A stretch of DNA of 7,267 nt from Clostridiales bacterium UBA8153 (GCA_003449495.1 DMHJ01000086.1:2941-10207), one strand, 5' to 3'. Shown: positions 1-5,827, numbered from the stretch's first letter. The notes: a model not told the origin generated them from the letters alone. A program made the numbers and translations.

Positions 1-371
1 AGCGTCTTCCCGCAACCGGTGGGCCCCATCAAGACGATGTTGGACTTCTGCAGTTCGACGTCGCCCAGCTTGCCTCCCAGATTAATCCGCTTATAGTGGT
101 TGTACACCGCTACCGACAGGGTCTTCTTGGCCTTCTCTTGGCCGATCACGTACTGGTCCAGAAAAGCCTTGATCTCGCGGGGTTTGGGTATGTCCTTCAT
201 GTCAACTTCTACATTGTCGCCGAGTTCCTCTTCAATGATCTCGCTACACAGGTCGATGCACTCATCGCAGATGTACACGCCGGGGCCGGCTACCAGACGC
301 TTAACTTGCTCCTGGAACTTCCCACAGAACGAGCATTTCAACTGATTCTTATCCTCCGTGAACTTGGCCAC
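1..371 (-). CDS. clpX: ATP-dependent Clp protease ATP-binding subunit ClpX (N-terminal part; runs off the left edge)
   Basis: ClpX is the AAA+ unfoldase that recognises tagged proteins and feeds them into the ClpP chamber in the cytoplasm. The window holds 123 full codons. The N-terminal zinc-binding domain is intact, with Cys13, Cys16, Cys35 and Cys38 (CSFC and CDEC pairs). It is followed by the linker [16 protein letters not shown] (residues 63-78) and a Walker A GPTGCGKT at residues 116-123, cut right after the Thr. The start is a GTG at 369-371, chosen because it gives the family's usual MAKF.E opening and has AGAGGGG (381-387 on the plus strand) about nine bases upstream. It lies 56 bases after clpP in the same direction, so it is probably co-transcribed with clpP and tig. 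The family usually has about 410-430 residues, so most of the AAA+ module is outside the window. The family assignment is very secure. Confidence 0.96.
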   Translation of the reverse strand, partial: MAKFTEDKNQLKCSFCGKFQEQVKRLVAGPGVYICDECIDLCSEIIEEELGDNVEVDMKDIPKPREIKAFLDQYVIGQEKAKKTLSVAVYNHYKRINLGGKLGDVELQKSNIVLMGPTGCGKT

Positions 372-427
372 CCCACGTCACCCCTCTCAGCCAAGAAGGG
401 ACTCTGCGCAACACTCTATGCCCCGCC

Positions 428-1042
428 TTAAGCCTTGCCAGTCCCAGGCTTGGCAAGCACTGCATCCACCAGGCCGTACTGCCTGGCATCTTCCGCCCAC
501 ATGTAGAAGTCGCGCTCGGTATCGCGTTTGATCGCCTCCAAGGCCTGACCGGTGTGTTTAGCCAGGATTTGGTTGATCAGGTCCCGGGTACGCAAGATCT
601 CATTGGCATGGATCTGGATATCCGTGGCCTGACCCTGTACGCCCCCCCAAGGTTGATGGATCATGGCCTTGGCGTTGGGCAGGATGAAGCGCTTGCCCTT
701 AGTCCCGCCGGTCAATAAGACTGCGGCCATGCTGGCCGCCAGTCCCACGCAAGTTGTGGCGACTTGCGGCTTGATGTGCTGCATAGTATCATAGATGGCC
801 AGCCCGGCGGAAATGTGTCCGCCCCGGGAGTTGATGTAGATGGAGACGTCCTTCTCCGGGTCATCCGCCTGGAGAAAGAGTAGCTGGGCCACCACCACGT
901 TGGCTACAGAGTCATCCAGGTCAGACCCAATAAAGACAATGCGCTCCTTGAGCAACCGGGAGTAAATATCATAGGCGCGCTCGCCCCGGTTGGTCTGCTC
1001 TATCACCAGGGGAACCTCCCGGTAGTTCATCACTCTGCTCAA
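428..1042 (-). CDS. clpP: ATP-dependent Clp protease proteolytic subunit ClpP
   Basis: Serine peptidase that forms the double-heptamer chamber of ClpXP/ClpCP and degrades unfolded proteins to short peptides. The 204-residue length is normal. The catalytic triad is complete and correctly spaced: Ser104 in GLAASMAA, His129 in MIHQP and Asp178 in RDTERD (25 and 49 residues apart, as in E. coli ClpP). The N-terminal [19 protein letters not shown] block, which lines the axial pore and handle, is present. The start is a TTG at 1040-1042, overlapping the tig stop as TTGA; GGGGAGG inside the last tig codons sits seven bases upstream. An ATG four codons later (1028-1030) would give the more usual [12 protein letters not shown] opening but lacks a comparably placed ribosome binding site. 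The GGHISAG glycine-rich segment (residues 74-80) is a mild variant of the usual GGSVTAG. Translation is probably coupled to tig. Confidence 0.97.
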   Translation of the reverse strand: MSRVMNYREVPLVIEQTNRGERAYDIYSRLLKERIVFIGSDLDDSVANVVVAQLLFLQADDPEKDVSIYINSRGGHISAGLAIYDTMQHIKPQVATTCVGLAASMAAVLLTGGTKGKRFILPNAKAMIHQPWGGVQGQATDIQIHANEILRTRDLINQILAKHTGQALEAIKRDTERDFYMWAEDARQYGLVDAVLAKPGTGKA

Positions 1043-2349
1043 ATGGCATCCTCCCCTTCGCCTGCAACCTCTTTGCGGGCGGCGTTTTCCTCGGCCAGAC
1101 GGCTCAGCAAGTGCATGGCCTTCCTCCGGAGCACCGTATTACGCAACCATGCCCGCCTGCCCGCCTCCGCCCATGGACTGGAGCCGGCGGCGGGAGCAAA
1201 ACGCCGGGCCGCTTGCTCCATATCTTCTCCAGTCGCCTGAAGCCCCTCTGCCCGGGCGACAGCCTCCAAGGCCAAGTCCAGCTTGATGGCCCGGCGGACC
1301 GGTAGGAGTAGTTCTCCGGCAAGATCGGCGATGCTACGCCCGGTGGAGGCCAAGTCCCGCTCCAGACTGATGCCCTGCGCCTCCAAGGTGGACCGATATT
1401 CCCTTATCGCGCTACCAAGCCTATTCTCGACCATAACTTCAGGGATGTCAACTTCGGTCTGAGCCAGTAGCCGCTCGGCCACTTGGTCCAGCTGCGAGTG
1501 TCTGGCCCGCTCCTCGCTGAGGAGACGCAAGCGCTCACGCAGGCGCTCGAGTAGCTCTTCGGCGGTTTCGTCCCGGCCCAAGCTCCCGGCGAACTCATCG
1601 TTAAACTCAGGAAGCCGCTTGCGTACCAGGCCGGTGACGGTGACCGCCCACTGTTGGTCTGTGCTCCCGGAAGTTTCCCCGTCTCCGGCTGCCATCCGGG
1701 CTCCGATAATACGCGTCTCCCCAACCCGGGCACCGGCCAGCTGGGCCTGCTCGCCCTCAAGGACTTGCGTCCCGCTCAGATCCAGCGTGTGCTGCTCAGC
1801 TTCCGGCCCCGCCGCGCCCTGACTGTCAACCTTCCGCACTTCCAGCGTGGCCAGCATGCCCGGACCCAGCTCCGCGCCGGCTCCTGCCGGTTCCAGGAAG
1901 GCCTGGTTTTCCAAAAGCCCCGCCACCAGCTCCTGTACCGCCTCTTCAGTAACTGGCACCGGTTCCACGGGTACGGCGATGCTACGGTAATCGTTCAATT
2001 TCGCCTCGGGCTTTACAAGGACCGTTGCCCGGTACTTGAAACCTTGGCCTTCACCAAACTCAAGTATATCCACTTCCGGCTGCTCCAAAGGCTCCAGGTC
2101 CGCCTCGTCCACGGCGCGCGCATATGAGACCGGGGCAAGCTGCTCAACGGCTTCGTCATATAGCATCTGTTTGCCCACGTATCGCTCAAAAAGTTGCCGG
2201 GGTGCCTTGCCCCGGCGAAATCCCGGGACGTTGATGGTTTTGACCAGCTTGGCGAAGGCCCTTTGCATAGCTTCCCCCACGGCTACGGCATCTAAATCGA
2301 CTTCCAAAACGGCCTGGTTGCCGGGAAGTCGCTCAACGCTGACCTTCAT
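1039..2349 (-). CDS. tig: Trigger factor, ribosome-associated chaperone with a divergent PPIase domain
   Basis: Trigger factor binds the ribosome near the exit tunnel and shields nascent chains. With the start used here it has 436 residues, normal for the family. The ribosome-binding N-domain is clear: it opens [20 protein letters not shown] and carries the GFRRGKAP signature at about residues 43-50. The middle region (about 158-240) aligns with the FKBP-type PPIase domain through [15 protein letters not shown] and ends at the conserved [12 protein letters not shown] (about 244-255), but the usual FIPGFE, FP.DY and other aromatic pocket residues are missing. A long charged helical C-domain follows. 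The ATG at 2347-2349 was chosen by homology and has GGGGGAA about seven bases upstream. An in-frame ATG at 2391 with GGAGGGGGAG nine bases upstream would add 14 residues. Starts further upstream run into the tRNA terminator. It is the first gene of the tig-clpP-clpX operon. Confidence 0.95.
   Translation of the reverse strand: MKVSVERLPGNQAVLEVDLDAVAVGEAMQRAFAKLVKTINVPGFRRGKAPRQLFERYVGKQMLYDEAVEQLAPVSYARAVDEADLEPLEQPEVDILEFGEGQGFKYRATVLVKPEAKLNDYRSIAVPVEPVPVTEEAVQELVAGLLENQAFLEPAGAGAELGPGMLATLEVRKVDSQGAAGPEAEQHTLDLSGTQVLEGEQAQLAGARVGETRIIGARMAAGDGETSGSTDQQWAVTVTGLVRKRLPEFNDEFAGSLGRDETAEELLERLRERLRLLSEERARHSQLDQVAERLLAQTEVDIPEVMVENRLGSAIREYRSTLEAQGISLERDLASTGRSIADLAGELLLPVRRAIKLDLALEAVARAEGLQATGEDMEQAARRFAPAAGSSPWAEAGRRAWLRNTVLRRKAMHLLSRLAEENAARKEVAGEGEDAI
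1050..1056 (-). promoter_or_regulatory. Ribosome binding site that decides the clpP TTG start
   Basis: Read on the minus strand, GGGGAGG lies within the last sense codons of tig. Seven bases separate it from the TTG at 1042, which is ideal spacing. The ATG twelve bases further on would have a spacing of nineteen. This supports the TTG start and translational coupling to tig. Confidence 0.7.
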
Positions 2350-2391
2350 TGCGGATTCCCCCGAAAAACCACGCTCTGACTGCTCATCCAT

Positions 2392-2419
2392 AGTATCATA
2401 CTCCCCCTCCATTCTACAA
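2392..2419 (-). promoter_or_regulatory. Possible weak sigma-A promoter for tig-clpP-clpX
   Basis: On the minus strand TTGTAG (2414-2419) and GATACT (2392-2397) are separated by 16 bases; an overlapping TATGAT is at 2395-2400. Transcription would start near 2385, leaving the ATG at 2349 usable with a leader of about 35 bases and excluding the ATG at 2391. The match to consensus is modest (3/6 and 4/6). The call rests mainly on position, between the tRNA terminator and tig. Confidence 0.35.
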
Positions 2420-2424
2420 GACAG

Positions 2425-2446
2425 AAAAAGGCGGCGCAACGCCGCC
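2425..2446 (-). terminator. Rho-independent terminator of the tRNA array
   Basis: On the minus strand a perfect 7-bp stem GGCGGCG / CGCCGCC with the three-base loop TTG is followed at once by TTTTT. It starts 11 bases after the CCA end of tRNA-Gly(GCC) and separates the stable-RNA array from the tig operon. Some read-through into tig is possible. Confidence 0.85.
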
Positions 2447-2456
2447 GCATCCTATC

Positions 2457-2531
2457 TGGAGCGGAAGGCGGGATTTGAACCCGCGGCCATCGCCTTGGCA
2501 AGGCGATGCTCTACCCCTGAGCTACTTCCGC
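2457..2531 (-). tRNA. tRNA-Gly (anticodon GCC)
   Basis: Full cloverleaf with acceptor GCGGAAG / CTTCCGC, discriminator T and encoded CCA. The anticodon loop TTGCCAA lies in the stem ATCGCC / GGCGAT, and the T-arm is CGGGTTCAAATCCCG. It reads GGC and GGU. It is the last gene of the nine-tRNA array, directly before the terminator. Confidence 0.96.
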
Positions 2532-2532
2532 G

Positions 2533-2617
2533 TGGTGCGAGGGAGGGGAGTCGAACCCCTACGCTTCGCAGCACTGGATCCTAAGTCCAGCTCGTCTGCC
2601 AGTTCCGACACCCTCGC
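2533..2617 (-). tRNA. tRNA-Leu (anticodon TAG)
   Basis: An 85-nt class II tRNA with a long variable arm (TGCTGCGAAGCG). Acceptor GCGAGGG / CCCTCGC, discriminator A and encoded CCA. The anticodon loop CTTAGGA gives TAG, reading CUA and other CUN codons. Only one base separates it from tRNA-Gly(GCC). Confidence 0.96.
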
Positions 2618-2619
2618 AA

Positions 2620-2694
2620 TGGTGGGCCATGATGGGCTCGAACCATCGACACCCCGCTTAAAAGGCGGGTGCTCTGCCACTGAGCTAATGGCCC
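2620..2694 (-). tRNA. tRNA-Lys (anticodon TTT)
   Basis: 75 nt with CCA. Acceptor GGGCCAT / ATGGCCC and discriminator A. The anticodon loop CTTTTAA gives TTT, and the T-loop is TTCGAGC. It reads AAA and AAG. Confidence 0.96.
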
Positions 2695-2704
2695 TGGCCA
2701 AGAC

Positions 2705-2779
2705 TGGCTGGGGCGGTAGGATTCGAACCTACGGTTATCAGCTCCAAAGGCTGATGCCTTACCGCTTGGCAACGCCCCA
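2705..2779 (-). tRNA. tRNA-Gln (anticodon TTG)
   Basis: 75 nt with CCA. Acceptor TGGGGCG / CGCCCCA (a U1-A72 end, typical of tRNA-Gln) and discriminator G. The anticodon loop CTTTGGA gives TTG, reading CAA and CAG. Confidence 0.96.
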
Positions 2780-2783
2780 AGAC

Positions 2784-2861
2784 TGGCGCGCCCGGCAGGA
2801 TTTGAACCTGCGGCCTTCAGATCCGAAGTCTGCAGCTCTATCCGGGCTGAGCTACGGGCGC
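2784..2861 (-). tRNA. tRNA-Arg (anticodon TCG)
   Basis: 78 nt with CCA and a long D-loop. Acceptor GCGCCCG / CGGGCGC and discriminator G. The anticodon loop CTTCGGA gives TCG, reading CGA and possibly other CGN codons. The top pair of the anticodon stem (27-43) is a G-A mismatch; the other four pairs are intact, as is the T-arm GCAGG / CCTGC. Confidence 0.93.
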
Positions 2862-2875
2862 CCGGTAAGGAAAAA

Positions 2876-2952
2876 TGGGGTGAATGAGGGGATTTGAACC
2901 CCCGACCCCCAGGGCCACAACCTGGTGCTCTAACCACTGAGCTACATCCACC
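2876..2952 (-). tRNA. tRNA-His (anticodon GTG)
   Basis: 77 nt including the extra G at position -1, which can pair with discriminator C73, the identity mark of tRNA-His. Acceptor GTGGATG / CATTCAC has one G-T wobble, followed by C and an encoded CCA. The anticodon loop TTGTGGC lies between CCAGG and CCTGG. It reads CAC and CAU. Confidence 0.96.
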
Positions 2953-2970
2953 ACATTCGCCATGCAACTT

Positions 2971-3046
2971 TGGCGCGCCTGGCAGGGATCGAACCTGCGA
3001 CTCCCTGCTTAGAAGGCAGGTGCTCTATCCACTGAGCTACAGGCGC
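2971..3046 (-). tRNA. tRNA-Arg (anticodon TCT)
   Basis: 76 nt with CCA. Acceptor GCGCCTG / CAGGCGC and discriminator G. The anticodon loop CTTCTAA gives TCT, reading AGA and AGG. The acceptor resembles that of the other tRNA-Arg in the array. Confidence 0.96.
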
Positions 3047-3090
3047 CTGTAAACCCGCATTCCCAAGCTAACCCGACGCGGAACTAGCGG

Positions 3091-3164
3091 TGGAGCGGGT
3101 GATGGGAATCGAACCCACGTAGCCAGCTTGGAAGGCTGGTGCTCTACCATTGAGCTACACCCGC
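3091..3164 (-). tRNA. tRNA-Gly (anticodon TCC)
   Basis: 74 nt with CCA. Acceptor GCGGGTG / CACCCGC and discriminator T. The anticodon loop CTTCCAA gives TCC, reading GGA and GGG. It has its own strong promoter immediately upstream. Confidence 0.96.
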
Positions 3165-3180
3165 TCGCTCAAGCGTGGGT

Positions 3181-3209
3181 AGTATACCACACGTCGATCG
3201 CACGGTCAA
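3181..3209 (-). promoter_or_regulatory. Sigma-A promoter for tRNA-Gly(TCC) and the seven tRNAs after it
   Basis: On the minus strand TTGACC (3204-3209), a 17-base spacer, and TATACT (3181-3186). Transcription would start near 3174, about ten bases before the mature 5' end at 3164. It lies in the only long gap (99 bases) of the array. Confidence 0.85.
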
Positions 3210-3263
3210 ACTGTACCTCTGACCTGGGCGGACCGTCCTTGTTCCCGGCTGCGTAGTAAAGAA

Positions 3264-3340
3264 TGGTCGGGGCGCCGGGATTTGAACCCGGGGCCTCATG
3301 GTCCCAAACCATGCGCGCTACCAAGCTGCGCTACACCCCG
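3264..3340 (-). tRNA. tRNA-Pro (anticodon TGG)
   Basis: 77 nt with CCA. Acceptor CGGGGTG / CGCCCCG and discriminator A. The anticodon loop TTTGGGA gives TGG, reading CCA and other CCN codons. It is the first gene of the array, separated from the rest by 99 bases that hold a second promoter and no clear terminator. Confidence 0.96.
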
Positions 3341-3351
3341 CCCTCGCTTCG

Positions 3352-3380
3352 ATTATAGGTCAATGATTGGCCTGAGTCAA
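3352..3380 (-). promoter_or_regulatory. Sigma-A promoter for tRNA-Pro
   Basis: On the minus strand TTGACT (3375-3380), a 17-base spacer, and a perfect TATAAT (3352-3357). The predicted start, near 3345, is about five bases before the mature tRNA-Pro. This near-consensus promoter can drive the whole array. Confidence 0.88.
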
Positions 3381-3429
3381 CGAGCCGGGTGGCGGAGACG
3401 CCAGGTGTGACTGGCGAAGCATAGTGTCC

Positions 3430-3452
3430 GGCAGCTAACTGTGTTAGCTGCC
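3430..3452. repeat. Perfect 10-bp inverted repeat (hairpin)
   Basis: GGCAGCTAAC at 3430-3439 and GTTAGCTGCC at 3443-3452 are perfect inverted copies around the three bases TGT. A smaller hairpin, CGCCAG / CTGGCG, lies just before it at 3399-3416. No T-run follows on either strand, so it is not a standard terminator. It sits between the tRNA-Pro promoter and the left end of the decayed element. Confidence 0.7.
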
Positions 3453-3613
3453 CGCTCATTGACGCACCGGGAATCCGCCATGAGGAATGTCCCGTCTCAC
3501 ATTATCCTAACTTGTTGGTCCTACATTGGCGTATCCCTTCCGGTGCAAGGGTGTTTGGAGGGTTGGGCAGCTTGCGGCGAGCAGGCGACCTCTTCTCGTC
3601 AGCCCTGGGGTAG

Positions 3614-4385
3614 TCAGCCTCCGCTCCCGTCGGCGAGCATGGGCAGGACTAAGCGCTGGTCGCTGAGTTCTTTTGGTTCCAGGCTGGCGGCGAGCAGGGA
3701 ACCGCTAGAAACGCGATGGATCGGGCGGTGCAGCCCGCGGGCATACGGGAAGTTCTCCCCGACCGCCTCGGGGGTAAAGACCGGCGCGGTGCGTCCCGCC
3801 ACCGGCAAGTGGTGGCGGGAGGCACTCCCGGGTTTTCGGATCGGTGAGGCCCTTTGAGTGGTCGTGCCCGGTGAGGCGCAGGGTGAGATGGTTATAGGTG
3901 GGAAGCCGTAACCGGTCACGCCGGGCGGTTTGCCCCACCGGCAGAAGGGCCAGGGGGGAAACCGCGTCCACTTGGAAACCGGTCAGGAGGCGAAGTTCCT
4001 GTAGCGTGGGCATGCTGAGCTGGCGGGCATCGTCGAAGACCGGCGCCGGCAGTTGGTCCTGCCGGTACGGGGCCCAGGCGCGGTGGGGAGCTGGCAAAAC
4101 ACATCGGCCTGGTGGTGGCAAGGTTCCAGCCCCAGGTTCAGGAGCAGGTGACGGAAAGGGCCCCGGGCGGGACAACTGCCCGTTGGCCGGCTACAGCCGG
4201 CGGTGGCGCCCGGGGACGAGCCGATTCCGGAGCCCAACCCGCCGGTGCAGAGGGCTGGGCCGCGCCGGGCGACGGCCCGGAGCAGGCGGGCCCAGGCCTC
4301 CAGGCTGTCCTGGTAAGAACATGGCAGTTCCGGCCACAGCTCGTGGGTAAAGGGGGTGCGGGTGAAGCAAAAGAACCGTGCAAGC
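3614..4385 (-). pseudogene. ExeA/TniB-like AAA+ ATPase of a transposon, frameshifted
   Basis: Reading the minus strand across three frames rebuilds a protein of about 255 residues matching ExeA-type AAA+ ATPases. Frame one (from about 4385) has FFCFTRTPFTHELWPE, a degraded form of the N-terminal FFGFT..PFT, then a Walker A relic GGLGSGIGS (4219-4248) whose lysine is lost, and HLLLNLGLEP. After a shift near 4080, frame two gives the Walker B relic PVFDDARQLSMPTLQELR (about 4000-4045) and the sensor segment LPVGQTARRDRLRLPTYNHL. After a shift near 3835, frame three gives HHLPVAGRTAPVFTPEAVG, YARGLHRPIHRVSSG and a TGA at 3614-3616. The role in intact relatives is ATP-dependent target choice and transposase activation. 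No start codon is clear; an original start near 4380 is likely. The broken Walker A and shifts make it non-functional. Confidence 0.82.
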
Positions 4386-4890
4386 CTGGTCCTCTAACCT
4401 CCCGTTCACGGTCGCGAGATAGAGCCGGAGCTGGCGCTGGGTGCCCAGGCGGAGAACGGCTACTGCGAGCGCCCGGGCCAAGCTGGCCGGGTCCAGCAGG
4501 CACCGGTCCGCCCAGACGGCCTGGGCGTCCTGGCGTTCCGCCGGGGTGAGCACACGACCGAGGGCGGTTTCCCAGTGGGCCGGCCGGGCGCCAGATCGAT
4601 GCCGCTGCCGGGGGTGCCGGCTGGTGGCACCGCAGGCGTTCCCCCTCGGCCCGGAGGTGCCGGTCATGCTTGGCCTTGAGCCGCAGGAGGCAGCTCTTAT
4701 TGTCCTGGGGTCCTGGCCACGCCCGCTCCACTGTAGGCTCCTTCATGACTCCAGCCGATAACACCCGGGCGAAAATGTCAGACCCTCGCTCAACGCCCTG
4801 CGTACCCCCGGTTGCTCAAAACTTTGACGTGGTCCGGTGGCGATCAACGGCCACCAACCGCACGCGCCCCAGCCCTTGGCCCGGACGGTG
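4386..4890 (-). other. Unassigned decayed stretch between the two pseudogenes
   Basis: About 500 very GC-rich bases with long open frames on both strands but no recognisable domain. On the minus strand the most protein-like pieces are LLRLKAKHDRHLRAEGERLR (near 4680-4700), helical and charged, and the run from ALGRVLTPAERQDAQAVWAD (near 4560) to LRLYLATVNGRLED (near 4400). The latter ends just before the ATPase relic and is led into it by GGGAGG. These could be the end of a deleted upstream gene of the same element, possibly the transposase, but nothing like a DDE core is visible. Confidence 0.35.
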
Positions 4891-5432
4891 GGGGTCGGGC
4901 ACTTCCCGGCCACCAGCCTGGTCCAAGCTGCCAGAGGTTACCGGGAGATTCCCGTTCCAACCGGCGGTAGGCCCGGCGGGGGCCCGGTGGCCGGCGGCTG
5001 AGGCCGCAGGCCGCCAAGTGGAGGTGGACGGTAGCGCATTTGAGCGAGCCTGGGAGCACCGGGTCGACTTACGCCAGCCGCGGAGCAGCCGGGCGCTGGA
5101 GCCGGCCGGCCCTGCCTGCTTGCGCTATACCCACCGGGCCGGCTCCCGGGCCAGCTGCCGCCAGGAGTTGCCCGCTACCCGCAATGTAGGCGAGCTGCTC
5201 CACTACCCGCATGGGGTACCGGCGGTGAGGAGCCACCCAGCTGGGGAGGGTGGCAGGGGGCGCCAGCGAGCCCGGCACCCCACCCGGCGCATGGGATCAG
5301 CTCCTCCCACCGGTAGCGCCGGTACCGACTGAACCCGGCACCAGCCCTCGCAGTAGCCGGTCACGCACTGGGACCCACTCCCACCATTGCTGGTGGTATT
5401 CGTCGACCTCGTGCCCAGACCGGTTACATCAT
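4890..5432 (-). pseudogene. Zinc-finger/helix-turn-helix accessory protein of a transposon, frame-broken
   Basis: On the minus strand GGAGG (5437-5441 on plus) is followed by ATGATGTAA, so the reading frame is closed right after its start. Protein-like pieces in three frames then follow: YHQQWWEWVPVRDRLLRG; FSRYRRYRWEELIPCAGWG, where CAGWG looks like a damaged CxxC knuckle; RRYPMRVVEQLAYIAG; SWRQLARE followed by ARWV, a helix-turn-helix-like pattern; and YRRLERESPGNLWQLGPGWW. The order (zinc knuckle, RRYP..V, WRQLARELG-type HTH) recalls small accessory proteins (DUF6431-like) found beside transposases in Firmicutes; that family name is from memory and tentative. There is no intact frame across it, and the downstream limit is approximate. 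It lies upstream of the ATPase relic in the same direction, suggesting one original operon. Confidence 0.45.
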
Positions 5433-5450
5433 GCCACCTCCGGTCGCTGC

Positions 5451-5520
5451 CCTGGCGGGTCTTGGCCTGGTAGGGGGTCCTGAGCCTCTGCGTCCTACGC
5501 GGCCAGCCTGGCCCGCCAGG
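5451..5520. repeat. Inverted repeat with 9-bp arms
   Basis: CCTGGCGGG (5451-5459) and CCCGCCAGG (5512-5520) are perfect inverted copies; further inside TGGCC and GGCCA can extend the pairing imperfectly. It lies just upstream of the zinc-finger relic and could be an operator, an old internal repeat of the element, or chance in GC-rich DNA. Confidence 0.4.
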
Positions 5521-5827
5521 AGGCTGACCCCGGCTCCCTCCTTCTCATCGCCCCCGCCGGCTCCCGCCTCCTTCTATATTCTCTTTCTGTCCCCAAGTGT
5601 CACCTCGATCTGAGATAAACTCCCCCCGCAGGTCACAGCCAAGTGAGACGGCATAGAACGGAGAGGAACCGGAAAGGGAATTCGGTAGCGGGCGCAGAAG
5701 AAACTTGTCCGGCAAGCTGGCAGTACGAGCGAGATGGATGGCGGAAATACCGGTGGCTTCAGGCTGAACAAGGGGGACCTCGACAGCGAAGGACAGCTGG
5801 GGTAGATTGAGCAGAGGGGACGATGCC
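5521..5827. other. Region before the ABC operon; no gene supported
   Basis: This holds the candidate right end of the decayed element (near 5641-5654) and the leader of the ABC operon. A minus-strand frame crosses 5545-5859, but it has no ribosome binding site, overlaps the ABC start and shows no known motif. No convincing sigma-A promoter is visible on the plus strand, although one must lie here or further upstream. Confidence 0.4.

Larger units (their letters stand above)
3488..5654. mobile_element. Decayed transposon carrying ATPase and zinc-finger gene remnants
   Basis: About 2.2 kb without an intact gene. On the minus strand it contains the frame-broken remains of an ExeA/TniB-like transposition ATPase and, upstream, of a probable zinc-finger/HTH accessory protein. 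Such ATPases partner DDE transposases in IS21-, Tn7- and Mu-like systems. The limits given are two imperfect inverted ends. The left end reads inward TGTCCCGTCTCAC (from 3488) and begins with the TGT seen in Mu/Tn7-type elements. The right end reads inward TATGCCGTCTCAC (from 5655), sharing CCGTCTCAC. The right copy lacks the two bases TC of the left, so the boundaries are uncertain. No target-site duplication and no DDE transposase could be recognised. That the stretch is a mobile-element relic is well supported by the ATPase; its exact extent is inference. Confidence 0.55.

Noticed and set aside
782..2400. The 12-mer TATGATACTATG occurs both upstream of tig and inside clpP (minus strand)
   Set aside because: In clpP it encodes the conserved YDTM of ClpP. 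The copy upstream of tig is explained as chance, and two copies do not make a repeat family.
2430..2439. Longer trigger factor start at 2439 (466 residues)
   Set aside because: Its first codons lie inside the tRNA terminator stem, no ribosome binding site precedes it, and the extra 30 residues are not part of the family.
2475..2967. Open frames of 128-140 codons across the tRNA array on both strands
   Set aside because: They consist of translated tRNA genes (for example repeated GFEPAA/RIRTYG-like pieces), a known artefact of tRNA clusters.
4670..5332. A 220-codon open frame on the plus strand inside the decayed element
   Set aside because: It is rich in Arg, Pro, Ala, Gly and Ser as expected from GC-rich noncoding frames, has no domain or ribosome binding site, and lies opposite the minus-strand gene relics.
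5588..5605. TGTCCCCAAGTGTCACCT as an alternative transposon end
   Set aside because: It faces the wrong way to be the right-hand partner of the left end at 3488 and has no matching inverted copy in the window.
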